A stretch of DNA of 64,000 nt from Lachnospiraceae bacterium (GTDB lineage: Bacteria > Bacillota > Clostridia > Lachnospirales > Lachnospiraceae), in NCBI GenBank assembly GCA_023664345.1, contig JAMPFQ010000009.1, forward strand, positions 1 to 64,000, given 5' to 3'. This document shows, one piece after another, positions 8,324 to 16,912 of this stretch; position 1 is the first letter of the stretch, and each line of letters starts with the position of its first letter. The notes beneath the pieces are model-generated. The model saw only the letters and a list, made by a program, of their open reading frames with translations, searched no databases and was not told the DNA's origin. A program made the position numbers and the translations under genes.

Positions 8324-8503
8324 ATGGAGATCGGAGTAGGGGACATATTAAAGTTGAAAAAGCAGCATCCCTGTGGCAGTAAGGAGTGGGAAGTGCTGAG
8401 AGTAGGGGCGGATTTCAGGATCAGGTGCAAGGGCTGCGGGCATCAGGTCATGATAGCCAGAAGGCTTCTGGAAAAGAATGTAAAAGAAATCTGCCAGGCC
8501 TGA
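8324..8503 (+). CDS. DUF951 family protein
   Basis: A 59-residue basic protein: an N-terminal DILKLKKQHPCGS segment, a central RVGADFRIRC strand and a CKGCGH pair. This is the compact DUF951 fold found next to ribosomal genes in Firmicutes; function unknown, although the cysteines and basic character suggest zinc and nucleic acid binding. The ATG at 8324 is the only plausible in-frame start; AGAAAGG lies about 12 nt upstream, a long spacing. It follows the ydcF-like gene by 28 nt and precedes the rpsF promoter. Confidence 0.82.
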   Translation: MEIGVGDILKLKKQHPCGSKEWEVLRVGADFRIRCKGCGHQVMIARRLLEKNVKEICQA

Positions 8504-8539
8504 ACTGTTACGTTTTGGCAAAAATTTGCATAAAAACCC

Positions 8540-8568
8540 TTGAAATGCGCGAACGGTTATGGTATCAT
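8540..8568 (+). promoter_or_regulatory. Promoter of rpsF-ssb-rpsR
   Basis: TTGAAA (8540-8545), a 17-nt spacer ending TGG, and TATCAT (8563-8568). The leader contains a 7-bp hairpin GCTCGCA/TGCGGGC (8596-8615), a possible site for S6:S18 autoregulation, though I could not match the published motif with certainty. Confidence 0.75.
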
Positions 8569-8640
8569 ATTAATTCGTGATGAATTAAATTCCTTGCTCG
8601 CATGATAGTGCGGGCCAGAGACCAAAAGGAGGTAACAAGC

Positions 8641-8931
8641 ATGAACAAGTATGAATTAGCCGTTGTTGTTAGCGCTAAGATCGAAGATGAAGAGAGAACT
8701 GCCGTAGTTGATAAGTGCAAGGCTCTGATCGAGAGATTCGGCGGTACCATCACAGAAGTGGACGATTGGGGCAAAAAGAGGCTTGCTTACGAAGTCCAGA
8801 AGATGAAAGAAGCTTTCTACTATTTCATCAGATTCGATGCTGAGAGCACTGTTCCGGCGGAGATCGAGAGCCGTGTCCGTATCATGGACAATGTGATCAG
8901 ATACTTAGTCGTTAAACAGGACGAGGCTTAA
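8641..8931 (+). CDS. rpsF: 30S ribosomal protein S6
   Basis: A 96-residue S6 with the family start NKYELAVVVSAK and the C-terminal RVRIMDNVIRYLVVK. It binds 16S rRNA in the platform of the small subunit together with S18, encoded 0.5 kb downstream. The ATG at 8641 is set by a strong AAGGAGG; an open frame upstream is untranslated leader. It is the first gene of the conserved rpsF-ssb-rpsR operon. Confidence 0.96.
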   Translation: MNKYELAVVVSAKIEDEERTAVVDKCKALIERFGGTITEVDDWGKKRLAYEVQKMKEAFYYFIRFDAESTVPAEIESRVRIMDNVIRYLVVKQDEA

Positions 8932-8950
8932 TAGAAAGCGAGAAAGCGAT

Positions 8951-9427
8951 ATGAACAAAGTAATTCTTATGGGACGTTTAACCAGGGATCCTGAGGTGAG
9001 ATATTCTCAGGGTGCCAATCAGACCGTAGTAGCGCGTTTTTCCGTTGCGGTGGACAGGAGGTTCAAGCGTGAGGGCGAACCTGATGCGGACTTCTTCAAC
9101 TGCACCTGTTTTAACAGACAGGCCGAATTTGTGGAGAGATACCTGCACAAGGGAATAAAGATCGTTCTCAGCGGAAGAGTCCAGAATGATAATTATACCA
9201 ATAAGGACGGGCAGATGGTATACAGTGTCCGTATCATAGCGGAAGAGATCGAGTTCGCAGAGAGCAAGAACGCATCCGGCGGGAACAATGGAGGCTATAA
9301 TAATGACGGCGGGTTCGGGGGCGGCGGATTTGGAGGCGGCTCCAACAATGCACCGGCAGCGTCCGGAGCTGGTGACGGTTTTATGAACATCCCTGACGGC
9401 ATTGATGAAGAATTACCGTTTAACTGA
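8951..9427 (+). CDS. ssb: Single-stranded DNA-binding protein
   Basis: A 158-residue SSB: an OB fold starting NKVILMGRLTRDPEVRYS, a glycine/asparagine-rich linker (about residues 112-145) and the acidic tail DEELPFN that recruits replication and repair enzymes. It coats single-stranded DNA as a tetramer. It lies between the two partner ribosomal genes rpsF and rpsR, the standard Firmicute order, 19 nt after rpsF. Confidence 0.95.
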   Translation: MNKVILMGRLTRDPEVRYSQGANQTVVARFSVAVDRRFKREGEPDADFFNCTCFNRQAEFVERYLHKGIKIVLSGRVQNDNYTNKDGQMVYSVRIIAEEIEFAESKNASGGNNGGYNNDGGFGGGGFGGGSNNAPAASGAGDGFMNIPDGIDEELPFN

Positions 9428-9451
9428 GTTTGTAAGATAGGAGGCATTGAC

Positions 9452-9715
9452 ATGGCTTATAATAAAGCAGAGAAACCCGATTCTCCCGTGAGGAAAAAAG
9501 GCGGAGTCCGCAGAAGAAAGAAAGTCTGTGTGTTCTGCGGTAAGGATAATGTGATCGATTACAAGGACACCAACAAACTGAAGAGATACGTGTCTGAGAG
9601 AGGCAAGATCCTTCCCCGCCGTATTACCGGTAACTGTGCAAAGCATCAGAGAGCGCTGACATCGGCTATCAAGAGAGCCCGTCATGTTGCATTGATGCCT
9701 TATGTTCAGGACTGA
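9452..9715 (+). CDS. rpsR: 30S ribosomal protein S18
   Basis: An 87-residue S18 with core [13 protein letters not shown] and [17 protein letters not shown], including a Cys-x2-Cys zinc-type pair whose other ligand is in GNCAKHQ. It pairs with S6 on the small subunit. AGGAGG precedes the ATG and the terminator follows 17 nt after the stop. Confidence 0.96.
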   Translation: MAYNKAEKPDSPVRKKGGVRRRKKVCVFCGKDNVIDYKDTNKLKRYVSERGKILPRRITGNCAKHQRALTSAIKRARHVALMPYVQD

Positions 9716-9732
9716 TCGGATCAAAATGCAGG

Positions 9733-9760
9733 AACTCCGGCTGAAAAGCCGGAGTTTTTT
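9733..9760 (+). terminator. Terminator of rpsF-ssb-rpsR
   Basis: Stem AACTCCGGCT/AGCCGGAGTT with a GAAA-type loop and a run of six T. Confidence 0.92.
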
Positions 9761-9887
9761 GGCCTTTTACGCTGCTTTCAGACAAAACATTTCGCCATTC
9801 GACAAATTAAACTGTGGCGCAGTGAACAGTAATATGTTACAATGAACGGTAAGGGCAGGATAGCGTCTGCGCCGCGAGGTATACCAA

Positions 9888-11939
9888 ATGAAGAAAAGGA
9901 TTAAGTTAAAAGGCCGTATTAAAACGTATATACAGTTCAGCATATATCTTGGCATTCTGATGATCGCCATAGATGCGGCGATGTTTTTGATCGATCTGCG
10001 CGCCGGTATGCTGCTGACCGGATTTTGTATCCTGTATTTTGCCATTACATTATCCCATTATTTTTACAATAAACCCATCATCATGAATGAACTGATCAGC
10101 TTCGCTACGGAGTATGGGCAGATACAGCGGAAGCTGCTGCGGGATATGGATCTGCCATATGCGCTGCTGGATGATTCCGGTAAAGTGATCTGGACGAACA
10201 TCGCGTTCGAGACCATAGTGCATCAGCCCAAGGGATACCGGAAGTCCATCACCTCCCTGTTTCCTTCCATCACCAGGGACAGGCTGCCGGATGATACGGG
10301 GGTGGATGAAGCGCAGTATGAACTGGAGTATGAGGGGAACGAATTCGTAGCCAAGTTCAAGAAGATTTCCCTGAAAGAAATGGCGGAGCACAGCGATATG
10401 ATCGACGCGGAGGGCTATGACGGATATCTGATCGCGTCGTACCTGTATGATGAGACGGCGCTCCACATTGCGCTGCAGGAGATAGATGATCAGAGCCTTG
10501 CGGTGGGAATGATCTATCTGGACAACTATGAGGAAGCACTGGAGAGCGTGGAAGAGGTGCGCCGTTCCCTGCTGATCGCACTGATCGACCGTAAGGTGAA
10601 CAAGTATATCTCCGCGCTGGACGGCATTAGCAAGAAGCTTGAGAAAGACAAGTATCTGGTCATTTTGAGAAAGAAAGCTATCGCGAAGCTGCAGGAAACC
10701 CGGTTTGACCTTTTAGAGGAGGTCAAGACGGTCAATATTGGAAACGAGATGGCTGTGACCATCAGTATCGGCGTGGGACTGGACGGCCTGACTTACGCAC
10801 AGAATTACGAGTTTGCCAGAAACGCTATCGATCTGGCGCTGGGCCGGGGCGGCGACCAGGCGGTGATCAAGACGCCGGAGAGCATCACTTATTATGGCGG
10901 CAAGAGTCAGCAGGTGGAGAAGAACACCCGCGTGAAAGCCCGTGTAAAGGCACATGCCCTTCGAGAAATCATCACCAGCAAGGATATGGTCCTGGTAATG
11001 GGGCATCGTATGCCGGATGCGGACAGCTTTGGAGCCGTGGTGGGCATTTATCGGATCGCCCAGACGCTGGGGCGCAAGGCGCATATTGTCTTAAATGAGA
11101 TCACGCCTGCCATTCAGCCAATGGTGGATCTGTTCCAGGATAATCCTGAATATGAGGAGGATATGATCATCGGAAACCAGCAGGCCATCGAAGCGGCGAA
11201 CAGTAACGCGGTGCTGGTGGTGGTGGATGTGAACAAGCCTACACTGACGGAGTGTCCCGACCTGCTCCGGTTCTGTAAATCGGTGGTGGTCCTGGATCAT
11301 CACAGGCAGGGAACGGAGACCATTGAGAACGCAACGCTTTCCTATGTGGAGCCTTATGCGTCCTCCGCCTGTGAGATGGTATCCGAGATTCTGCAGTACA
11401 CCTATGATAATATCAAGATCCACCCGGAAGAGGCGGACTGCATGTATTCCGGCATTATGATAGATACCAATAACTTTATGACCAAGACGGGCGTCCGTAC
11501 CTTTGAGGCGGCGGCTTTCCTGCGGCGCAACGGCGCGGACGTGACCCGGGTGCGCAAGCTGTTTCGGGAGGATGCGCTGGAGTATAAGGCAAAGGCGGAC
11601 GCGGTCAGCCAGGCGGAGATCTACAAGCAGAGTTTTGCCATTTCCATCTGTTCCGCGGAGGACCTGCCCAGCCCCACTGTGATCGGCGCTCAGGCGGCAA
11701 ACGAGCTGCTGAACATCAAAGGGATCAAGGCAAGCTTTGTGCTGACGGATTATCAGGGCAAGATCTACGTCAGCGCCCGCTCCATCGATGAGGTCAATGT
11801 GCAGATCATCATGGAACGGATGGGCGGCGGCGGACATATGAACATAGCGGCATGCCAGATGGAAGGCGTGGGCATCATCGAAGCGATCGGCGCCCTGAAG
11901 CAGACCATTGACAGTATGCTGGAGAATAACGAGATTTAG
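9888..11939 (+). CDS. gdpP: Cyclic-di-AMP phosphodiesterase GdpP
   Basis: A 683-residue membrane phosphodiesterase. Two N-terminal membrane segments (about residues 14-60) are followed by a PAS-like domain, a degenerate GGDEF domain (about 170-330) and a DHH-DHHA1 module. Catalytic motifs: GHRMPDADSFG near residue 371, VVDVN, LDHHRQG near 470 and the DHHA1 GGGGH near 646. The family hydrolyses c-di-AMP to pApA and so tunes potassium and osmotic balance and wall stress. ATG 9888 has GAGGT upstream. It heads the gdpP-rplI-dnaB order common in Firmicutes; rplI begins 16 nt later. Confidence 0.93.
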   Translation: MKKRIKLKGRIKTYIQFSIYLGILMIAIDAAMFLIDLRAGMLLTGFCILYFAITLSHYFYNKPIIMNELISFATEYGQIQRKLLRDMDLPYALLDDSGKVIWTNIAFETIVHQPKGYRKSITSLFPSITRDRLPDDTGVDEAQYELEYEGNEFVAKFKKISLKEMAEHSDMIDAEGYDGYLIASYLYDETALHIALQEIDDQSLAVGMIYLDNYEEALESVEEVRRSLLIALIDRKVNKYISALDGISKKLEKDKYLVILRKKAIAKLQETRFDLLEEVKTVNIGNEMAVTISIGVGLDGLTYAQNYEFARNAIDLALGRGGDQAVIKTPESITYYGGKSQQVEKNTRVKARVKAHALREIITSKDMVLVMGHRMPDADSFGAVVGIYRIAQTLGRKAHIVLNEITPAIQPMVDLFQDNPEYEEDMIIGNQQAIEAANSNAVLVVVDVNKPTLTECPDLLRFCKSVVVLDHHRQGTETIENATLSYVEPYASSACEMVSEILQYTYDNIKIHPEEADCMYSGIMIDTNNFMTKTGVRTFEAAAFLRRNGADVTRVRKLFREDALEYKAKADAVSQAEIYKQSFAISICSAEDLPSPTVIGAQAANELLNIKGIKASFVLTDYQGKIYVSARSIDEVNVQIIMERMGGGGHMNIAACQMEGVGIIEAIGALKQTIDSMLENNEI

Positions 11940-11955
11940 AAAGGGGTCATATGAC

Positions 11956-12402
11956 ATGAAGATCATTTTATTACAGGACGAGAAAAAGCTGGGCAAAAAG
12001 GGCGATGTGCTGGAGGTCAGCGAGGGTTACGCAAGAAATTTCATCCTGCCCAGGAAGATTGGCGTGGAGGCTACCCCTAAGAATATGAACGACCTGAAGC
12101 TGCAGAAAGCAAACAATGATAAGATCGCCAGAGAGCAGCTGGAGGCGGCGAAAGAACTTGCCGCTCTGCTGGAGGAAAAGCAGGTGATCGTTAAGATCAA
12201 GGCGGGAGAGGGCGGTAAGGCGTTCGGTTCGGTGTCTTCCAAGGAGATCGCGGCAGCCTGCAAAGAGCAGCATAATATCGAGCTGGATAAAAAGAAGATC
12301 CAACTGCCTGAGAGCCTGAAGAATTTCGGCTCCTATGAAGTGGCGATAAAGCTGCACCCGCAGGTGACCGGAAAGCTTACGGTAAAAGTGGCAGAAGCTT
12401 AG
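11956..12402 (+). CDS. rplI: 50S ribosomal protein L9
   Basis: A 148-residue L9: N-terminal domain MKIILLQDEKKLGKKGDVLEV with SEGYARNFILPR, a long connecting helix and the C-terminal rRNA-binding domain. The ATG at 11956 is the canonical start with AAGGGG upstream; the frame is open further 5' into gdpP. It sits between gdpP and dnaB and is probably cotranscribed. Confidence 0.95.
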   Translation: MKIILLQDEKKLGKKGDVLEVSEGYARNFILPRKIGVEATPKNMNDLKLQKANNDKIAREQLEAAKELAALLEEKQVIVKIKAGEGGKAFGSVSSKEIAAACKEQHNIELDKKKIQLPESLKNFGSYEVAIKLHPQVTGKLTVKVAEA

Positions 12403-12421
12403 TGCACAGAGGACATAGTAC

Positions 12422-13771
12422 ATGCCGGCGATGGAAGAAAATGTTTTAAAGAGAATATTGCCCCACAGCGTGGAAGCGGAACAGTCTGTCATCGGCTCCA
12501 TGATCATGGATAAAGAAGCGATCGTAGTGGCCTCGGAACTGATCGCCAGAGAAGATTTTTACAACAGCCAGTATGGGATCTTGTTTGAGACAATGGTGGA
12601 ACTGCATGACAACAACAGTCCGGTGGATCTGGTGACGCTGCAGAACAAGCTGAAAGAGAAAGACGTACCACCTGAGGTGAGCAGCCTGGAATTTGTCAGA
12701 GACCTGATCACAGCGGTCCCTACTTCCGCAAATATCAGATATTATGCCAATATCGTGTCGGAGAAGTCCACGCTGCGCAAGCTGATTCGGCTCAATGAAG
12801 AGATAGCCAATACCTGTTACGTGGGAAAGGAAAGTCTGGAATACATATTGGAGGACACGGAAAAGAGAGTGTTCCAGCTGGTGCAGAAGCGTACCACGGA
12901 CAATTTCGTCCCTGTCCGCCAGATTGTCATGAACGCCATGGACAGGATAGAAATGGCGGCGAAGAACAAAGGGAATGTCACTGGCATCCCCACCGGGTTC
13001 ATCGACCTTGACTATCGCACGGCGGGTTTTCAGCCCTCCGACCTGATCCTGGTGGCGGCCAGGCCCTCCATGGGCAAGACGGCTTTCGAACTGAACCTGG
13101 CGCAGTACATGGCTTTTAAAAAGGATCTGACGGTAGCGATATTCAGCCTGGAAATGAGCAAGGAGCAGCTGGTGAACCGTATGTTTTCCCAGGAATCCGG
13201 TGTGGATGCCCAGAAACTTCGTACAGGACAGCTGAACGATCAGGAGTGGGAGCGGCTGATCGAGAGCGCGGGAACGATCGGCAAGTCAAAGCTGATCATA
13301 GATGATACTCCCGGTATCTCTATCTCGGAACTCCGCTCTAAGTGCAGGAAATACAAGCTGGAATATGATCTTTCTATCATTATGATCGATTACCTGCAGC
13401 TGATGTCGGGGAGCGGACATAGTGAATCCAGGCAGCAGGAGATATCGGAGATCTCCCGTTCCCTGAAGGCTCTTGCCAGGGAATTGAATGTCCCGGTGGT
13501 GGCGTTGTCCCAGCTTTCCCGTGCGGTGGAGCAGAGGCCCGATCACAGGCCCATGCTTTCTGACCTGCGGGAGTCGGGAGCCATCGAGCAGGACGCAGAC
13601 GTGGTAATGTTCCTGTATCGCGACGATTATTACAACCATGACTCGGACAGGAAAGGGATCCAGGAAGTGATCATCGCCAAACAGAGAAACGGCCCGATCG
13701 GCACGGTGGAACTGGCCTGGCTGCCGGAATACACCCGGTTCGCGAACCTGGAGCATTCCAGAAAAGAGTAG
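12422..13771 (+). CDS. dnaB: Replicative DNA helicase DnaB
   Basis: A 449-residue helicase. The N-terminal primase-interacting helical domain (about residues 8-110) begins LPHSVEAEQSVIGS; the RecA-like motor has Walker A ARPSMGKTAF near residue 212, Walker B IIMIDYLQLM and the arginine finger region QRNGPIG. It unwinds DNA ahead of the fork as a hexamer. ATG 12422 follows GAGGA; an internal ATG three codons later is an alternative. It ends the gdpP-rplI-dnaB unit. Confidence 0.96.
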   Translation: MPAMEENVLKRILPHSVEAEQSVIGSMIMDKEAIVVASELIAREDFYNSQYGILFETMVELHDNNSPVDLVTLQNKLKEKDVPPEVSSLEFVRDLITAVPTSANIRYYANIVSEKSTLRKLIRLNEEIANTCYVGKESLEYILEDTEKRVFQLVQKRTTDNFVPVRQIVMNAMDRIEMAAKNKGNVTGIPTGFIDLDYRTAGFQPSDLILVAARPSMGKTAFELNLAQYMAFKKDLTVAIFSLEMSKEQLVNRMFSQESGVDAQKLRTGQLNDQEWERLIESAGTIGKSKLIIDDTPGISISELRSKCRKYKLEYDLSIIMIDYLQLMSGSGHSESRQQEISEISRSLKALARELNVPVVALSQLSRAVEQRPDHRPMLSDLRESGAIEQDADVVMFLYRDDYYNHDSDRKGIQEVIIAKQRNGPIGTVELAWLPEYTRFANLEHSRKE

Positions 13772-13804
13772 CGCCGGTCTACATAAATGCACACATAACC
13801 TACG

Positions 13805-13849
13805 AAAGAGAATGAACGGTCAAAATAGGATCGTTGGTTCTCTTTTTTT
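13805..13849 (+). terminator. Terminator after dnaB
   Basis: Arms AAGAGAA..AACG and CGTT..TTCTCTT enclose a loop of about 13 nt and are followed by seven T. Confidence 0.85.
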
Positions 13850-13856
13850 ATAGATA

Positions 13857-14081
13857 ATGGAACCGGAAAACAGCCTCGGCGCGGAAAAGAGCAGAGGGCG
13901 CGGAAGCGTAGAGGCGGAACTGGAAACAGCCTCGGAGCAGAGGGCGCGGAAGCGTAGAGGCGGAACTGGAAACAGCCTCGAAGCAGAAGCGCCCGAAAGA
14001 AATTTTCAGCTGCGATTTTTGCAGATGAAATTTCTTTCAGAGCAGAGGGCGCTGAAGCGTAGAGGCGGAACTGGAATCAGA
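13857..14081 (+). repeat. Family A leader repeat, upstream of the MerR gene
   Basis: Three successive units end in GGCGGAACTGGAA. The first two are short; the third is complete, with a helix GCCTC/GAGGC, a second GCGCCC/GGGCGC and an apical GAAAGAAATTT/AAATTTCTTTC hairpin. The last unit ends just before the AAAGGAG of the gene at 14093. An open frame runs through it but is repeat-derived. Confidence 0.75.
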
Positions 14082-14092
14082 AAGGAGATACG

Positions 14093-14821
14093 ATGGACGA
14101 TTATCTGTTTATTTCAGATGCGGCGAAAGAAGTCAAGGTGGAGAGCCATGTGCTGCGTTATTGGGAGGAGGAACTGCATTTGCCTATCAAACGCAACGAA
14201 TTGGGCCACCGCTACTATACGGAAGAGGATGTGGAGCGTTTTAAACAGATCAAGGGAATGAAAGAAAGGGGACTTCAGTTGAAGGCGATCAAGATGATTC
14301 TGAAGGATGGAAAGCTGGACATGCTTGTACCAAAGCAGAAAGCGGAGGAAAATGCGGGGAAAGATATGCCGCCTGCCAATATGCCGATCGACATCGTGGA
14401 GACGAAAGAGACAGCCGTATCCACAGCGGACAGCAAGGAGGACAAGTCCAGGCGGCTGCAGTGGCTGCTGCAACAGCTGATCAGGGAGACGCTCCAGGAA
14501 AATAACAGCGAACTGTGCCGCGAGATCAAGGAGAGTGTGGTAAAGGAACTGGATTATCAGTTCAGGATGCAGGAGGAGCGGGAGGAAGCCAGGGACAAGC
14601 TTCTGGCGGAACGCAGTGAGGAGCACTACCGCAAGATGGACGAACTGCTCCGTAAAAAAGCCAGGAAGAAAGGATTGCGCGAAAAAACGAAAGAGAAAGC
14701 CGAGCCATCAGCAGACAAGAATCTTCTGGAACATTCCGGGGAGGAGATGCCCAAGGGTGATATCTTTGACGAAAGTCTGAAAGAAAAACAGGACAAAAAG
14801 AAAAAGCGCTTCATTTTTTGA
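14093..14821 (+). CDS. MerR-type DNA-binding protein with coiled coil
   Basis: A 242-residue protein. Residues 5-72 form a MerR-like winged helix-turn-helix (FISDAAKEVKVESHVLRYWE, then RYYTEEDVERF). The rest is charged and helical: an acidic linker, a leucine-rich segment near 120-150 and a long Lys/Glu coiled coil to the end. No effector-binding domain is seen. The plan resembles chromosome-organising or sporulation MerR proteins (RacA type) more than metal sensors, but that is inference. AAAGGAG precedes the ATG and the family A leader lies directly upstream. The last codons form the left arm of a terminator. Confidence 0.72.
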   Translation: MDDYLFISDAAKEVKVESHVLRYWEEELHLPIKRNELGHRYYTEEDVERFKQIKGMKERGLQLKAIKMILKDGKLDMLVPKQKAEENAGKDMPPANMPIDIVETKETAVSTADSKEDKSRRLQWLLQQLIRETLQENNSELCREIKESVVKELDYQFRMQEEREEARDKLLAERSEEHYRKMDELLRKKARKKGLREKTKEKAEPSADKNLLEHSGEEMPKGDIFDESLKEKQDKKKKRFIF

Positions 14822-14831
14822 AGCGCTTTTT
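14801..14831. terminator. Bidirectional terminator overlapping the MerR stop codon
   Basis: AAAAAGCGCTTCA and TGAAGCGCTTTTT form a 13-bp stem with a T-loop; runs of A and T on both sides let it serve the MerR gene on plus and the ferredoxin gene on minus. Confidence 0.85.
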
Positions 14832-14841
14832 AGGCACTTTT

Positions 14842-15012
14842 TCAGGCCTGGGAAATGGCGCCGGTAGGGCACTGGCCTGCGCAGGAACCACAGTCGATGC
14901 ACTTATCCGCATCAATCTCAAACTTGCCGTCTCCCATGCTGATCGCGCCAACAGGGCACTGAGCCTCACACGCGCCGCAAGCTACACAAGCATCACCAAT
15001 CGCATATGCCAT
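14842..15012 (-). CDS. 2[4Fe-4S] ferredoxin
   Basis: A 56-residue clostridial-type ferredoxin. Two Cys-x2-Cys-x2-Cys-x3-Cys-Pro motifs, Cys9/12/15/19 and Cys38/41/44/48, bind two 4Fe-4S clusters. It carries low-potential electrons in the cytosol, for example for pyruvate:ferredoxin oxidoreductase or hydrogenase. The ATG at 15012 has AAGGAGG; an upstream open frame is leader. It is the last gene of a minus-strand group with an AAA ATPase and pflA. Confidence 0.95.
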   Translation of the reverse strand: MAYAIGDACVACGACEAQCPVGAISMGDGKFEIDADKCIDCGSCAGQCPTGAISQA

Positions 15013-15096
15013 ACTAATATCCTCCTTAATATCTGATAAAAGTTTATCAATAGCTGTTCCCCTTATTGTAATATAAAAGGGAGGTAAATACAAGAC

Positions 15097-15957
15097 TTAT
15101 TTCGCAAATTCGTGTTCATACTTTTTAAAGAAATCATAATATGCCCGCACATTGCCAAGTTCTGTCCAGCGTTTTACATCCACCGTTTCCTCGTCCAGGT
15201 CGTAGATCTTCGCGCCCTTCATGGAGAGCAGGAACGGCGAGTGCGTGGCAATCACGAACTGGCAGTGGAAAAAGCGGACCGAATCCTCCAGGAAGCGCAG
15301 CAGCTCCTGCTGTTTTTCCGGTGACAGGCTGTTCTCCGGCTCGTCCAGCAGATACAGTCCGTCCTCCTTTATCTTATCGGCAAAATAGAGGAACGCGCTT
15401 TCCCCGTTGGAATGCTCCCGCACATTATCCTGCAGATGGTCGCGGACATACTTCGACTGTGTGCTGCGGCGTGCAGACACGACTTTTTTCAGCGTTTCAT
15501 AATCCTCCATGGAACGCATCTGAAAGCGGGAATATTTTGCTTCCTGATAATCCTCGAACAATTCCTCCCGCTTCCGGTCGATGCCATCGTTGATGCTCCG
15601 CAGGTTCAGCATAAAGTCAAACACATCGTCGCTGGTGATGATCCGGCTGTTTTTCGGGATCGCTCTGACCGTTTCGCAGGAGCACATCCCGGTGTAATCC
15701 TCAAAGAAATTAGAGCGGTTATACAGCGTATCGCGGACAAGCCCAAGCTTCTCCGCGATCACGTTTAACGCTGTGGTCTTTCCGGAACCGTTCCCGCCGT
15801 ACAGGATGGTCACTTCCTCGAGATCCAGCATTTTCAGCCGATGCTCCGACAGGATCAGAAAAGGGTAGACCGTATCATAGCAGGTGCGTTTCAGCTTCAT
15901 CGTAAAATCATATTCCCGTTCCCTGCCCGGAAATTCGAAATGAGATAAATATATCAT
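15097..15957 (-). CDS. AAA/ABC-type ATPase (AAA_21-like)
   Basis: A 286-residue soluble ATPase. Walker A GGNGSGKTT lies at about residues 54-62 and the Walker B/D-loop region LYLLDEPENSLSPE near 200; a terminal IATHSPFLLS matches the H-loop switch. There is no membrane segment. Such OLD/RecF-like ATPases occur in repair, in defence and as housekeeping proteins of unknown role; no nuclease (TOPRIM) domain is fused here. It starts 3 nt after the stop codon of pflA, so it is translationally linked, but its part in formate-lyase activation is unknown. Confidence 0.78.
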   Translation of the reverse strand: MIYLSHFEFPGREREYDFTMKLKRTCYDTVYPFLILSEHRLKMLDLEEVTILYGGNGSGKTTALNVIAEKLGLVRDTLYNRSNFFEDYTGMCSCETVRAIPKNSRIITSDDVFDFMLNLRSINDGIDRKREELFEDYQEAKYSRFQMRSMEDYETLKKVVSARRSTQSKYVRDHLQDNVREHSNGESAFLYFADKIKEDGLYLLDEPENSLSPEKQQELLRFLEDSVRFFHCQFVIATHSPFLLSMKGAKIYDLDEETVDVKRWTELGNVRAYYDFFKKYEHEFAK

Positions 15958-15960
15958 GGG

Positions 15961-16719
15961 CTACTTCCCCATCTCCGCCCGCCTCTTTTTGATGCCGTTC
16001 AGGATAGCCTGCTTTTTATCCAGGAGCACGGTCTTATCCATGGCAGGTACGCCTGCCAGCTTGTATTTCATGCCCAGCTTCTCATATTTTGACTCGCCCA
16101 TGGTGTGATAGGGCAGTACGTCCAGGGCTTTCAGGTTGCTGAACTGACCAATGAAATATCCCAGGTCAAAGAGGTACTTTTCATCATCCGTGATGCCGGG
16201 GACCACCACATGGCGGATCCACATGTCCACATGCTTCTCATTCAGGTATGCGGCAAATTTCAGGATGTTGGTGTTGGACTGCTGGGTCAGGTCCTTATGC
16301 TTTTCCGGGTCAATGTGCTTGATGTCCAGCATCACAAGGTCGGTCATGCCCATGAGCCTGTCCAGCTTCTCGCGCTGGGCCGCATTGTCGGGATTGTAGG
16401 CAATGCCGGAGGAGTCAATACAGGTGTGGATATTGCGCTCCTTTGCCAGCGTGAACAGGTCTATCAGGAAGTCTATCTGCATCAGCGGTTCTCCGCCGGT
16501 AACGGTGAGGCCGCCCCCGTTGGCGTAGAACGCACTGTTTCTTTCGTACTGCTCGATAATGTAGGAAGGCTCCATCAGCGTGCCGCCGTTCATCTCCCAG
16601 GTATCCGGGTTATGGCAGTAGGCACAGCGCATGGGACACCCCTGCACGAATACCACGAACCGCGTACCGGGACCGTCCACAGTACCGAAGCTTTCCAGTG
16701 AATGAATCCTGCCTTGCAT
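15961..16719 (-). CDS. pflA: Pyruvate formate-lyase activating enzyme
   Basis: A 252-residue radical SAM enzyme. Residues 28, 32 and 35 form the Cys-x3-Cys-x2-Cys cluster site (CPMRCAYC), followed by TVTGGEPLMQ and the Arg/His motif RHVVVPGITD. It uses SAM and a 4Fe-4S cluster to abstract hydrogen from the glycine of pyruvate formate-lyase. Its substrate is probably the separate 80-residue glycyl-radical protein encoded at 22024-22266, 5.3 kb away. A good GGAG site precedes the ATG. Confidence 0.93.
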   Translation of the reverse strand: MQGRIHSLESFGTVDGPGTRFVVFVQGCPMRCAYCHNPDTWEMNGGTLMEPSYIIEQYERNSAFYANGGGLTVTGGEPLMQIDFLIDLFTLAKERNIHTCIDSSGIAYNPDNAAQREKLDRLMGMTDLVMLDIKHIDPEKHKDLTQQSNTNILKFAAYLNEKHVDMWIRHVVVPGITDDEKYLFDLGYFIGQFSNLKALDVLPYHTMGESKYEKLGMKYKLAGVPAMDKTVLLDKKQAILNGIKKRRAEMGK

Positions 16720-16836
16720 AAAATAGCATCTCCTTTCAAAATGACAGCAAAAGCCGCCATGATGTTTGCAAGTATTATAGCAGATAAACAGGGAAATGAA
16801 AACCTTTTTGTGTGTTATACTAAAGGAGTAGAGACG

Positions 16837-16854
16837 GTAGAATTGTTATTCTAC
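16837..16854 (+). promoter_or_regulatory. Candidate operator of the XRE regulator
   Basis: Perfect inverted repeat GTAGAAT-tgtt-ATTCTAC, with a further ATTCTAC half-site at about 16869-16875, between a TATACT -10-like box (16817-16822) and the regulator start. The position suggests autoregulation; binding is inferred. Confidence 0.45.
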
Positions 16855-16912
16855 TGCGTGTCGGTTGCATTCTACCGCAAAAGATCATACAGTGGTCCCA
16901 AAGGAGGTACAT

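Noticed and set aside
13857..14261. 134-residue frame through the leader of the MerR gene
   Set aside because: It consists of repeat sequence, overlaps the MerR gene in another frame and matches no family.
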